A stretch of DNA of 64,000 nt from Ahrensia sp. (GTDB lineage: Bacteria; Pseudomonadota; Alphaproteobacteria; Rhizobiales; Rhizobiaceae). The notes beneath the pieces are model-generated. The model did no database searches and was not told the DNA's origin. It saw only the letters and a program-made list of their open reading frames with translations. Below are positions 17,688 through 26,453 of this stretch, in pieces. The position numbers and the translations under genes were made by a program. Positions within the stretch are counted from its first letter, which is position 1. Each line of letters starts with the position of its first letter. The DNA lies in assembly GCA_028817895.1 (NCBI GenBank), contig JAPPOQ010000011.1, positions 78,695 to 142,694 of the forward strand, written 5' to 3'.

Positions 17688-18629
17688 ATGACCGCCAACC
17701 ACTCCATCACATCGCAGAGCCGACCACATTTTGCAGACTTTTTGGAACAATGCCGCGCGCTGTCACCGTTGCGTACGGCAGTGGTCTATCCTGAAGAGGT
17801 CACGGCCTTGGAGGGGGCCATGGATGCAGCAGCTGAAGGCTTGATCGAGCCGGTTTTCGTCGGCGACGCACAGCGTATCGGAGAGGCGGCGGAGCGCGGT
17901 GGTTTTGACATATCCCGGTTCGAAATCGTGCAGGTGGACGATGAAACACGTGCGGCTCATCGCGGCGTCGATCTTGTGGCCGATGGGTCTGCCCACGCCC
18001 TGATGAAAGGGCACATTCACTCAGACACCTATTTGTCCGCTGTCATTCGCAAGGAAAACGGCCTGCGCAGCGCCACGAGAACAAGCCATTGCTTTGTCAT
18101 GGATATCCCGTCCTGGCCAAAACCTGTCATCATCACGGATGCGGCGCTGAATGTGGCACCGGATGTGAAGAACCGCATCGCCATCACGCGCAACGCCATA
18201 AGCCTTGCCCATGCGCTTGGTATCGAAAATCCCAGGGTCGCAGTTCTTTCAGCAACTGAAACGCCGCACGCCGGCATTCCCTCCTCAATGGAGGCGCGAG
18301 AGATCGCCGATGCCGACTATGCGGATGCCCTGGTTGACGGTCCGTTTGCGCTCGACAATGCCGTGAACCGTGAAGCAGCGCTGCTCAAGGGCATCGATTC
18401 GCCCGTGGCGGGAGAAGCGGACATTCTGGTGGTGCCTGACATCGAAGCAGGCAACATTTTCTTCAAGGCGCTGACCTTTATGGGCGGCGCGGAAACCGCG
18501 GGCCTGGTTGTGGGTGCATCTGCACCAGTGATCCTGACCAGCCGGGCCGACAGCGCCGAGGCGCGGATCGCCAGCTGTGCGCTTGCTGTTCTGTATCAGC
18601 AGCATCTGGCGCGGATAGCTGAAGACTAA
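17688..18629 (+). CDS. Phosphate acetyl/butyryltransferase-family enzyme
   Basis: A 313-residue PTA_PTB-family acyltransferase that exchanges CoA and phosphate on short acyl groups. Family marks are LMKGHIHSDTYLSAVIRKENGLR, SHCFVMDIPSWPKPVIITDAALNVAPD, and the C-terminal DILVVPDIEAGNIFFKAL with FMGGAETAGLVVGASAPVILTSRAD. Some annotated relatives carry a MaoC hydratase head; this one does not. The ATG at 17688 removes a non-homologous head present in the longer frame. No acetate or butyrate kinase is in the window, so its partner is unknown. Confidence 0.87.
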   Translation: MTANHSITSQSRPHFADFLEQCRALSPLRTAVVYPEEVTALEGAMDAAAEGLIEPVFVGDAQRIGEAAERGGFDISRFEIVQVDDETRAAHRGVDLVADGSAHALMKGHIHSDTYLSAVIRKENGLRSATRTSHCFVMDIPSWPKPVIITDAALNVAPDVKNRIAITRNAISLAHALGIENPRVAVLSATETPHAGIPSSMEAREIADADYADALVDGPFALDNAVNREAALLKGIDSPVAGEADILVVPDIEAGNIFFKALTFMGGAETAGLVVGASAPVILTSRADSAEARIASCALAVLYQQHLARIAED

Positions 18630-18803
18630 TTCTGCTTCATGTAGGGCGGCGAGCTGCATTGTTCCCAAGATCAACATCTAATCATATCTGAAAACATCGC
18701 TTCTGTGACGTCTTCCATGCCATTGAATAGCTGCATCGCCGCTCCCTGATCGTCGGCGCTGCCGCCGCTGGAACGCTGATCGCCACGCGTTCGTGGGCGC
18801 TGG

Positions 18804-19784
18804 TCAATCGCCGATCCGCAGCAGAACCTTGCCCTTTACGTCGCGCGCCGCAATCTTGTTGAGCGCCGCTTCCGCTTCTTCCAACGGAAAGACGGAATCG
18901 ACATGCGGCTTCAACGTGCCATCAGCGAGCCAACCAAGCAGATCGTCGATGTTCCGCGCATTGTCCTGCGGCTGGCGTGCGGTGAATGCACCCCAGAACA
19001 CGCCGCGCAGATCGGCGCCTTTCAACAGCGCGAGATTGAGCGGCATTTTCGGGATCGGCCCAGACGCAAAACCGATCACCAGAAAGCGCCCCTTCCAGGC
19101 AATCGACCGAAAGGCGGCTTCGGCAAAGTCGCCGCCAACGGGGTCGTAAATCACGTCTATCCCGTTCATGCCGCCAAGCTCTTTCAGCCGAGATTTCAGA
19201 TCTTCGGTCGAATAGTTGACCGTCTCATCGGCTCCGCATTGCTTGCAGAACTCCAGCTTCTCATCGGACGAGGCGCAAGCAATCACATGAGCGCCCATGA
19301 TTTTGCCAAGCTCCACCGCCGCCTGGCCAACACCGCCCGATGCGCCGAGCACCGCCAGCGTTTCACCCTTCTTCAACTCGCCACGATCTTTTAAAGCATG
19401 GTAGGAGGTTCCATAGGTGACCATGAGGCAGGCCGCCTGTTCTTCCGACACGCCATCAGGAATGAGCGATAAGCCGCTGGCCCGGATCGTCACATATTCC
19501 ATCGCCGTGCCGGTGTTGTGATAGGCGACGACGCGGTCCCCGACCCCGAAATTGGTCACGCCTTCGCCGATCGCTTCCACTGTTCCGGTTGTCTCTGAAG
19601 CGATGGAGAACGGACGTGGTGGCTTGAACTGATATTTGTCCTCAATAATCAGATTATCGAAGAAATTCAGCGCCGAAACCTTCACCTTCACCAGCACTTC
19701 CCCTTTCTTGGGGGCCGGTTTCTCAATGTCCTCAATCACCAGAGTTGAGGGTGGGCCGGGGGCTTTGGAGAGCAGGGCTTTCAC
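18804..19784 (-). CDS. NADPH:quinone oxidoreductase-family (zinc-free MDR) dehydrogenase
   Basis: A 326-residue medium-chain reductase. It has the QOR head (VKVKVSALNFFDNLIIEDKY), FSIASETTGTVEAIGEGV, and the cofactor fold TLAVLGASGGVGQAAVELGK with the A-x-x-G-x-x-G pattern typical of NADPH-dependent quinone reductases. No structural or catalytic zinc cysteine cluster is seen. The start is GTG at 19784 with AAGGA 13 bases upstream. Stand-alone gene; the physiological substrate is unknown. A 174-base gap to the phosphotransacetylase-like gene shows no clear terminator. Confidence 0.88.
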   Translation of the reverse strand: MKALLSKAPGPPSTLVIEDIEKPAPKKGEVLVKVKVSALNFFDNLIIEDKYQFKPPRPFSIASETTGTVEAIGEGVTNFGVGDRVVAYHNTGTAMEYVTIRASGLSLIPDGVSEEQAACLMVTYGTSYHALKDRGELKKGETLAVLGASGGVGQAAVELGKIMGAHVIACASSDEKLEFCKQCGADETVNYSTEDLKSRLKELGGMNGIDVIYDPVGGDFAEAAFRSIAWKGRFLVIGFASGPIPKMPLNLALLKGADLRGVFWGAFTARQPQDNARNIDDLLGWLADGTLKPHVDSVFPLEEAEAALNKIAARDVKGKVLLRIGD

Positions 19785-19926
19785 GGTCGGGCATCCTTGT
19801 GAAGTGTAAGGTCGTACCCACTACACGATGCACGCAATCTGCGGCAAGGTTTGCGGCGGAGTACGTTCTGGCATCACTGCCGCTTTTCGCATTGATGTTG
19901 CGCGTCGTCGCATCCATATCGCGGCG

Positions 19927-21495
19927 ATGACCCGTTCAAAACAGAAAACATCCAACGACTACGCAATTTCAGTCGAGTTGCTGCCATCTCCTGTATTGGC
20001 CATGCGTGGAGATGTGGTGCTCGCCGACAGCGATCATGCCAAGCTTATGCATGAAACTCGCCTGCCGGACATTGTTTATTTCCCACGCGAGGATGTCCAG
20101 ACGCCGCTGCGTACAAATGCCGACCGAAAGACGTTCTGTCCCTTCAAGGGCACCGCGACATATTTTGACGTCGTTTTGCCGAATGGAGTGTTTGAGGCTG
20201 GAGCCTGGAGCTACCAACGGGCCCTAAAGGAGGGGAAGTCTGTTGAGGGGCTGATCGCTTTCACACCCGAGCTTGCAACCGAAATCGACTTTGGGAGCAA
20301 CCAGCCCAAAGCAGTTGTCGATGGCGCCATCACTGGCCCAACAGTAGATTGGTTGATGCGTGAAGCTTGGCTTTGTCAAACTCCGGAGGACCTCACCGCA
20401 GCGATCGCCCGAATATTTCTTGCCGACGGGATCGCGGTGTCACGCATGAGTGTGATGATCTGGTCTTTGCATCCTTTGATTGCGGGAAAGAACTACATCT
20501 GGACTCGCCAATCCGACTCGATTGCAACCTACACGCCGTCATACGACATCCATGACAACCCGGCCTTTGTGAACAGCCCTTTACGTCACGTTTCCAACGG
20601 CTTGGGTGGAGTTCGGCAACGCCTTGATATCGATGAGGCTGAGTTTTCCTTCCCGATCATGCAAGATTTGAAACAGGCAGGAGCGACTGACTATGTGGCG
20701 ATGCCGCTGCCATTTTCGAACGGACAAATCAACGTTTTCACCCTCACCAGCGATCATCCCGACGGGTTTACCACGCCCAATCTAGGACTGGTGTTCGAAT
20801 GCTCGACTGTTCTCAGTCGTTTCTACGAAGTGTTCGCTTTGAAGGAAAATGCGCAATCTCTGCTTGACACCTATTTGGGTCCGCGGACGGGCAGGAGGGT
20901 GTTGGGTGGAGAAATTCGCCGTGGCGACGGCGATGAAATCGATGCTGCAATCGTCCTGTGCGACTTGCGTGGATCGACTAAGTTGGAGAGTACGCTGGGA
21001 CGTGAAGCTTATCTGGATCTGCTCAACACATTCTTCGAGAAGGTCACTGACATCATCAATGCCCATGGCGGAGAGGTTTTGAAATTTATCGGTGACGCCG
21101 TACTGGCCATATTTCCTGCCGATTCAACGTCAGGGATCGCGTGTAAGCAAGCCATCGAGTCCGCCCGGCAAATCGTGCTCGATGTCTGTTTGGCAAAGAC
21201 AGAGTGGAACAACGAGAGGCTGATTGATTGCGCCATTGGCATCGATTTCGGTCGGGTGACTTACGGCAATATTGGTTCACGCGAACGTTTGGACTTCACG
21301 GTGATAGGAGCGGCTGCCAATATTGCAGCCAGGCTGGCTGATCACTGCAAGATAAGCGGGCAACGCATTCTGGCCAGAAGGTCTGTTGCTGGTGTCGACC
21401 CCCATACCACGGCTTTGGGCGTGATCGAGCTACCCAATGTCGATGGTCCGATCGAAGCCTGCGCTATTGACATTGAGGCTCGGTATGATGGTTGA
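19927..21495 (+). CDS. DUF427 domain fused to a class III adenylate cyclase
   Basis: A 522-residue protein with three parts. Residues about 8-115 match DUF427, including FPREDVQTPL, TFCPFKGTATYFDV and AGAWSYQ. Residues about 145-320 resemble the sensor region found ahead of many rhizobial cyclases (MREAWLCQTPEDLTAAI, SLHPLIAGKNYIWTR). Residues about 345-520 are the cyclase, with metal Asp in VLCDLRGSTKLE, Lys-Asp in GEVLKFIGDAVLAIF (the Lys points to ATP), and Asn/Arg in GAAANIAARLAD. No membrane helix is visible. The start at 19927 removes a non-homologous head. The DUF427 head is the unusual part. Confidence 0.85.
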   Translation: MTRSKQKTSNDYAISVELLPSPVLAMRGDVVLADSDHAKLMHETRLPDIVYFPREDVQTPLRTNADRKTFCPFKGTATYFDVVLPNGVFEAGAWSYQRALKEGKSVEGLIAFTPELATEIDFGSNQPKAVVDGAITGPTVDWLMREAWLCQTPEDLTAAIARIFLADGIAVSRMSVMIWSLHPLIAGKNYIWTRQSDSIATYTPSYDIHDNPAFVNSPLRHVSNGLGGVRQRLDIDEAEFSFPIMQDLKQAGATDYVAMPLPFSNGQINVFTLTSDHPDGFTTPNLGLVFECSTVLSRFYEVFALKENAQSLLDTYLGPRTGRRVLGGEIRRGDGDEIDAAIVLCDLRGSTKLESTLGREAYLDLLNTFFEKVTDIINAHGGEVLKFIGDAVLAIFPADSTSGIACKQAIESARQIVLDVCLAKTEWNNERLIDCAIGIDFGRVTYGNIGSRERLDFTVIGAAANIAARLADHCKISGQRILARRSVAGVDPHTTALGVIELPNVDGPIEACAIDIEARYDG

Positions 21496-21504
21496 ACGTT
21501 CGGC

Positions 21505-21762
21505 TTATCTGTTGTCGAGTTGCGCGCGCACGCTTTTGATGCCCAGCCGCGTTGCGCGATAGGGCTTGCCATTGCTGGATTTGATGAGACGGCGCTTTCG
21601 CAAGCGGTTGAAAATGCCAAGCGTGCAGTCGGCCAACACATGGCCGTCGCGCGTGTAGCAGGTGACGGTGAGGATCTTGCCGTTTTCGCCACGTTCGTGG
21701 TGGATCGCTCCACCCTGCGCAAGCACGTGCAAGACACGTTGTTCGTGTTTTGAGATATTCAA
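21505..21762 (-). CDS. yjhX: YjhX family (UPF0386) protein
   Basis: An 85-residue protein, the usual YjhX length, if translation begins at TTG 21762 (MNISKHEQRVLHVLAQGG). The rest matches the family throughout: GKILTVTCYTRDGHVLADC, LGIFNRLRKRRLIKS, NGKPYRATRLGIKSVRAQLDNR, with the conserved DNR end. A winged-helix look is likely. E. coli YjhX is listed as a toxin countered by YjhQ, an acetyltransferase; no yjhQ-like gene adjoins it here. It ends nine bases from the stop of the convergent cyclase. The TTG start and missing strong ribosome site leave the exact start uncertain. Confidence 0.85.
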   Translation of the reverse strand: MNISKHEQRVLHVLAQGGAIHHERGENGKILTVTCYTRDGHVLADCTLGIFNRLRKRRLIKSSNGKPYRATRLGIKSVRAQLDNR

Positions 21763-22014
21763 TGGATTGTCTCGGAGGTTGTTTGGGAAAACACGCAAAG
21801 GCGTTCAGCACGCGCTGGGCGCTGCTGGCCTTCTGCTCAATCACCCCAATGCGCAGGGGCTAGCGGTTTCCCGCATTCTCCAACATAAAGACTCCATTGC
21901 CCGCAAAGTAGATCGGGCAAATCAAACTTACAGAACCAGCATAAACCAAACAAGCCATGGAAGCCGCTGCAGGCGTCCATTTTGGGGGCGTTCTGACAGG
22001 AGCGAAGCAAAACC

Positions 22015-22614
22015 ATGACAGCGCGCGGCTATTTCGGGATCGGCATCGAAGGTGCGTCCAAGCCGATGAATTTCGGCAATCTGTCGCGCACGGCCTATGG
22101 CTTTGGAGCATCTTTCGTTTTCACCGTCTCACCGGGCAAGCGCTTTGTGATGCCGCCGTCCGACACAACCAAGAGCGGCGATCACATGCCGCATTACGAT
22201 TTCTCCAGCGTCGGGGCGATGGCATTGCCGCAAGGTTGTCGGCTGGTTGGGGTTGAATTGACCGAAGATGCTGTCGATCTGCCCGGTTTTCGCCACCCAA
22301 CACGTGCGGCCTATGTGCTTGGCCCAGAGAATGGGTCGCTGTCTCCGCAGCTTCTTGAAGCGTGCGAATTCGTGGTGAAAATTCCAACGTGCTTTTGCCT
22401 CAACGTCGCGACTGCGGGGGCCATCATCATGTATGATCGTATGCTGTCGCTTGGGAAATTCGCCGAACGACCGGTGAGAGCGGGTGCGCCGGTTGCGGAA
22501 GCTCCAAAGCATGTGCATGGCAAGCCGCAATATCGCGGCGGAATGCGGCAGGCCGGCCTCAAGGGACGTGACAGGACGACACGGGTTGGTACGCGTCCGG
22601 ATGATGGTGGCTGA
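22015..22614 (+). CDS. TrmH/SpoU-family RNA 2'-O-methyltransferase
   Basis: A 199-residue SPOUT methyltransferase. The knot region is recognisable: AAYVLGPENGSLSPQLLEACEFVVKIPT (residues about 100-125) followed by CFCLNVATAGAIIMYDRMLSLGKF, the family's N-x-x-x-A-x-x-x-x-x-Y pattern. The head IEGASKPMNFGNLSRTAYGF lines up with family members that lack an L30-like domain. A basic, disordered tail of about 45 residues may bind RNA. The target nucleotide is unknown. Ribosome site weak (AGCGAAGC). Confidence 0.85.
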   Translation: MTARGYFGIGIEGASKPMNFGNLSRTAYGFGASFVFTVSPGKRFVMPPSDTTKSGDHMPHYDFSSVGAMALPQGCRLVGVELTEDAVDLPGFRHPTRAAYVLGPENGSLSPQLLEACEFVVKIPTCFCLNVATAGAIIMYDRMLSLGKFAERPVRAGAPVAEAPKHVHGKPQYRGGMRQAGLKGRDRTTRVGTRPDDGG

Positions 22615-22848
22615 TCTGAAGGCGCTGGATTTGACGGAAGCGTTTCGGTCTTAATTTTTCACGATGCTGCCGTCTTTTTACTCGATTTGCGTGCTTTGTG
22701 AACAATGAAAGGCGGGGTGCCGTGATTCACTGTCGGGTCCATAAATGCGGCACTTTTACCTTTCGCGTTTAACCTTTCGTAACGACGATTGCCGCATAAT
22801 GAAGGTTGAACTTCAAGGACGGACCAACACGTTTGGGACAGGAGTGAC

Positions 22849-23367
22849 ATGAAACTGGCTAAGACAATCGCGCTAGCAACGACGTTTGCAGCCACCGCAC
22901 TGATGGCCGCGCCAAGCATGGCGCAGACGCCGAAACCCATCAAGCAACACAATGCGTGGGGGGCCTACAGCTACAATGACGCACAGGCCGGCAAGATTTG
23001 CTACATCTTGTCGATTCCCACCGAAAAGCTGCCAACCGACCGAGACCACGGCGACGTGTTCTTCCTCGTCAGCCAGAAACCGGACGGCTCCGGCCGTTTC
23101 GAGCCTCAGGTTGAAGTGGGCTATCCCTTGCAGGCCAATGCCGATGTGATGGTGAATGTGGACGGCAAGGAATTCAAGATGTTCTCGCAGGGCAATAATG
23201 CTTGGCTGGCGGACGTCAATCAGGAGCCTGATCTCGTGGCCGCCATGCGCGCCGGTCGCTCGATGAAGGTGTCGGGCAAATCTTCACGTGGCACATCGAC
23301 GAATTACACCTATTCGCTTTCGGGCGTAACTGCTGCGCTAGGCGACGTCGCAAACTGCAAGAAGTGA
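22849..23367 (+). CDS. Invasion associated locus B (IalB) family protein
   Basis: A 172-residue exported protein. A signal peptide (about residues 1-26, ending PSMAQ) is followed by the IalB pattern: [19 protein letters not shown], then [12 protein letters not shown], and [45 protein letters not shown] in outline, ending with the paired cysteine ANCKK. In Bartonella, IalB helps invasion of red cells, but family members are widespread in free-living Rhizobiales, where the role is unknown. AGGAG lies ideally before the ATG. Confidence 0.9.
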   Translation: MKLAKTIALATTFAATALMAAPSMAQTPKPIKQHNAWGAYSYNDAQAGKICYILSIPTEKLPTDRDHGDVFFLVSQKPDGSGRFEPQVEVGYPLQANADVMVNVDGKEFKMFSQGNNAWLADVNQEPDLVAAMRAGRSMKVSGKSSRGTSTNYTYSLSGVTAALGDVANCKK

Positions 23368-23431
23368 TTTGCTTGCGGCGTCAAACGCCGCAAGCCATAT
23401 AGAGCGGGCTTTGCCAAAAAAGGCCCGCACC

Positions 23432-24703
23432 ATGCCCGAAATTTCTCTCGACTTGACTGACAATACCGTGCGTGCGCAACTCTCCGCGCGCGTTGTCTCC
23501 GATAGTGCTGAAAAACCATCGCTTATTGGTCTTGATCGGACTGCAATCGCTCAAAAACTCCTCGAAATCGGTGTGCCGCCGAAGCAGACGCGGATGCGTG
23601 CGTCGCAATTGTGGCAGTGGATCTACTGGTACGGTCACAGTGACTTTGACGCGATGACCAACATCGCCAAGCCGTTGCGGCAAAAGCTTGGCGACAGCTT
23701 TTCGCTGGAACGACCGGAAATCGCTGAAGAACAGATTTCGCAAGACGGCACGCGCAAATGGCTGTTTCGTTTCCCGGCCCGTGGTGCCGGTGCGCCGGTC
23801 GAAGTGGAGACGGTCTATATCCCCGAAGCCGACAGGGGCACACTTTGTGTGTCAAGTCAGGTTGGCTGCACGCTTACCTGCACCTTTTGCCACACGGGGA
23901 CGCAGAGGCTTGTGCGCAACCTCACGGTTGAAGAGATTCTATTGCAGTTCATCGTGGCGCGTGAACGGCTGGGCGATTTTCCCGGAGTGGACGCCGTCAC
24001 CGGTCCGGGCATCCCCACCAGCGAGCGCAAGATCACCAATATCGTGATGATGGGCATGGGGGAGCCGCTCTACAATTTTGAGAATGTCAAACAGGCTCTG
24101 CTCATAGCTTCAGATGGCGAGGGGCTTGCCCTGTCGAAGCGGCGCATCACGCTTTCCACTTCGGGCGTTGTGCCGGGCATCAAGCGCACAGGCGAGGAGA
24201 TCGGTTGCGGACTGGCTATCTCGCTTCACGCGACCAATGACGCGTTGCGCGATGAGATCGTGCCCATCAATCGCAAATATCCGATTGCCGAACTGCTGGA
24301 CGCTTGTCGTGCCTATCCGGGCCTTTCCAATGCGCGGCGCATCACGTTTGAATATGTGATGCTGAAGAGTGTGAACGACTCGCTGGCCGAGGCCAAGGAA
24401 CTGGTGCGTCTGCTGAAGGGAATTCCGGCCAAGATCAACCTCATCCCGTTTAATCCGTGGCCGGGATCGGCCTATGAGTGCTCGGACTGGGAGCAGATCG
24501 AACGCTTTGCCGATTTTGTGAACGCCAACGGATATGCCTCGCCGATCCGCACACCGCGCGGGCGGGATATTTTCGCCGCATGCGGTCAGCTGAAATCAGA
24601 ATCGCAGCGCCTGAAGAAGCGGGAGCGGGAGCGGGAGGCCGCGGAAGCCGCGCTTTCCAGCTATCCGCTTGCCATGATGACGGGCCACGGCGCGGAGGCG
24701 TGA
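23432..24703 (+). CDS. rlmN: 23S rRNA / tRNA (adenine-C2)-methyltransferase RlmN
   Basis: A 423-residue radical SAM enzyme methylating A2503 of 23S rRNA and A37 of some tRNAs. The iron-sulfur cluster cysteines are Cys146, Cys150 and Cys153 in [17 protein letters not shown]-binding and catalytic pieces follow: [41 protein letters not shown], and the late Cys in [13 protein letters not shown] that forms the methyl carrier. The helical head [14 protein letters not shown] matches the family. The 423-residue length fits alphaproteobacterial members. Start at ATG 23432; it lies 64 bases after ialB. Confidence 0.97.
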   Translation: MPEISLDLTDNTVRAQLSARVVSDSAEKPSLIGLDRTAIAQKLLEIGVPPKQTRMRASQLWQWIYWYGHSDFDAMTNIAKPLRQKLGDSFSLERPEIAEEQISQDGTRKWLFRFPARGAGAPVEVETVYIPEADRGTLCVSSQVGCTLTCTFCHTGTQRLVRNLTVEEILLQFIVARERLGDFPGVDAVTGPGIPTSERKITNIVMMGMGEPLYNFENVKQALLIASDGEGLALSKRRITLSTSGVVPGIKRTGEEIGCGLAISLHATNDALRDEIVPINRKYPIAELLDACRAYPGLSNARRITFEYVMLKSVNDSLAEAKELVRLLKGIPAKINLIPFNPWPGSAYECSDWEQIERFADFVNANGYASPIRTPRGRDIFAACGQLKSESQRLKKREREREAAEAALSSYPLAMMTGHGAEA

Positions 24704-24714
24704 CGCAGCGTCGC

Positions 24715-25500
24715 TCAGGCTGAATGCGAGGCGGGCGGCACTGAGGCCTTGCTTTCAACGTCCTCGACAAGCCTGTTTTCTGGAATCTTGAACTCCTTCG
24801 GCAGAAGCGCAAGAGACGCCGTCTCAATCTGGTCCTGCAAACGGGCCATGAAGGCGTCTTTTTCCATGCCCGGTGGAATGGGATCGAGAAACTCGATCAC
24901 AGCTGTGCCGGGTTTCAAATTCATGTCCCGCTTTGGCCAGAACAGGCCCAGATTGGTGGCAACCGGAACGACCGGGCAACCATAAGCCTCATACATGTGG
25001 AAGACGCCTTTCTTGTAGCGGGCGTGATAACCCACTTCGACCAGTTCGCCTTCCGGATAAATGAGGATGCGCCGGTTCTGCGCACGCGCCTGAACAAGTT
25101 CCTCGTCAATCAGCCGTTGGCGAGCCTCTGCACCGCCACAGGAATCGACCACCACTGCCTGCATCTTGCGCAAGATCCAGCCCACCGCCGGGATCTTTTC
25201 CAGATGATCGCCAGTGACGAATGCAAGGTCGTAAAACTGTGAGAACATCGCATAGCCATCGCCCCAGCTTTGATGCTTGGCAGCAATGATGCTGGGCCCT
25301 TTGGGCACGCGATCTCTGCCCCGCACTTCAAGCTCTACCTTGGCGATGACGCGCATCCACATCACCATGGTTCGCGAATAGGCGCGCAACCACCACATCA
25401 ATATGCGACGTCCGGGCAGCAGCAGCATGGGCAGTGCCAACAGGCCGACGATGATGGATGTCACCCAGTAAGCAACCTTGAACAGGAAAGTGCGGCCCAT
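24715..25500 (-). CDS. plsC: 1-acyl-sn-glycerol-3-phosphate acyltransferase
   Basis: A 261-residue membrane enzyme making phosphatidic acid from lysophosphatidic acid. Motif I is AAKHQSWGDGYAM (H-x4-D, residues about 79-84), motif III RILIYPEGELVEVG, motif IV CPVVPVATNLG. A hydrophobic helix at residues 8-30 anchors the N terminus. Convergent with rlmN (11 bases apart) and immediately downstream of the kinase gene, with only 11 bases between, so it may share that transcript. Confidence 0.9.
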   Translation of the reverse strand: MGRTFLFKVAYWVTSIIVGLLALPMLLLPGRRILMWWLRAYSRTMVMWMRVIAKVELEVRGRDRVPKGPSIIAAKHQSWGDGYAMFSQFYDLAFVTGDHLEKIPAVGWILRKMQAVVVDSCGGAEARQRLIDEELVQARAQNRRILIYPEGELVEVGYHARYKKGVFHMYEAYGCPVVPVATNLGLFWPKRDMNLKPGTAVIEFLDPIPPGMEKDAFMARLQDQIETASLALLPKEFKIPENRLVEDVESKASVPPASHSA

Positions 25501-25511
25501 GCCTGCTCCGT

Positions 25512-26453
25512 TCAGATCGAGGGAGTTGGCTGTGCCAATTGATCACGCCATGGCGGCACGCAACCGGCTTGCCCGACAACGAAGGCCGCCACTGTGTTGG
25601 CGAAGGCCAGCGCCGGTTGGACCTGCGCAAGATCGGCCTTGGCAAGTGCGGCCTTCGACAGAAGCCCGGCCGCGTTCAATCCGCTCAACAGCCCGGCATT
25701 AAACGTGTCTCCAGCCCCAACGGTGTCGACAACATCCGCCTTCAAGGCTGGCTCATGCAATTCGCCGTCACGGCTGTAAGCAACCACACCGTCGCCACCC
25801 CTTGTGAGCAGCACCAGCGAAACACCCGTCTCCAGCATGTTTGCGATGAACCCATCCTGCGAGCCATCATCGACGATCCAGTCCAAATCTTCGTCTGAAA
25901 CCTTCACGATGTCGGCCATCGCAATCATGCGCAGGATACGCGCCCGGTGAGCATCCGCGTCTTTGATGAAGCCGGGGCGAATATTGGGATCAAGCGAAAT
26001 CACGCTCGTTGCGCTGTGGCGCCTGGCAAACGCTTCATAGGCTGATCCGCAAGGTTCGCCGATCAGGCTGATTGCGCCGAAATGCAGCGCCGCAATCGGC
26101 GTGCCGATTTCGGGCATGTCGGTTTCGCGAATGGAGCGCCCCGCGGAACTTTCATCGAAGAAGGAATAGCTGGCGTGGCCGTCCGTCAGTCTTACGAAAG
26201 CCAGCGTGGTCGGTTGGTCGTTCCGCACGCTATGCGACGCGTCGACATGCGAGGCTTCCAACGTTTCGATCAGCTGTTGGCCGAACATGTCTGTCGAGAT
26301 TCCGGAAACGAATCCCACTTGCTCGCCAAGTCTGCCAAGCGCGATCGCCGTGTTGAAGATCGCTCCGCCGGCCACGGGAAGAAATACATTCGCCCCGTCG
26401 GCCAGTTTGCGCGGCAGCATGTCGATTAGCGCTTCTCCGCAGCAAATGATCAT
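25512..26453 (-). CDS. PfkB-family sugar kinase (fructokinase-like)
   Basis: A 313-residue ribokinase-fold kinase. It starts MIICCGEALIDMLP, has the first PfkB signature around VAGGAIFNTAIALGRLGEQVGFVSG, and the second DVVDTVGAGDTFNAGLLSGL near residues 245-265 with the catalytic Asp in GAGD. ATG 26453 overlaps the upstream isomerase stop as ATGA, so the pair is translationally coupled; a GTG nine bases earlier is less likely. Neighbouring isomerase and fructose-type importer point to fructose phosphorylation, giving fructose 6-phosphate. The substrate is inferred. Confidence 0.88.
   Translation of the reverse strand: MIICCGEALIDMLPRKLADGANVFLPVAGGAIFNTAIALGRLGEQVGFVSGISTDMFGQQLIETLEASHVDASHSVRNDQPTTLAFVRLTDGHASYSFFDESSAGRSIRETDMPEIGTPIAALHFGAISLIGEPCGSAYEAFARRHSATSVISLDPNIRPGFIKDADAHRARILRMIAMADIVKVSDEDLDWIVDDGSQDGFIANMLETGVSLVLLTRGGDGVVAYSRDGELHEPALKADVVDTVGAGDTFNAGLLSGLNAAGLLSKAALAKADLAQVQPALAFANTVAAFVVGQAGCVPPWRDQLAQPTPSI

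Noticed and set aside
22659-22952. Leftward 97-codon frame before and over the ialB start
   Set aside because: Antisense to the ialB signal peptide and control region; hydrophobic look arises from the complementary strand.
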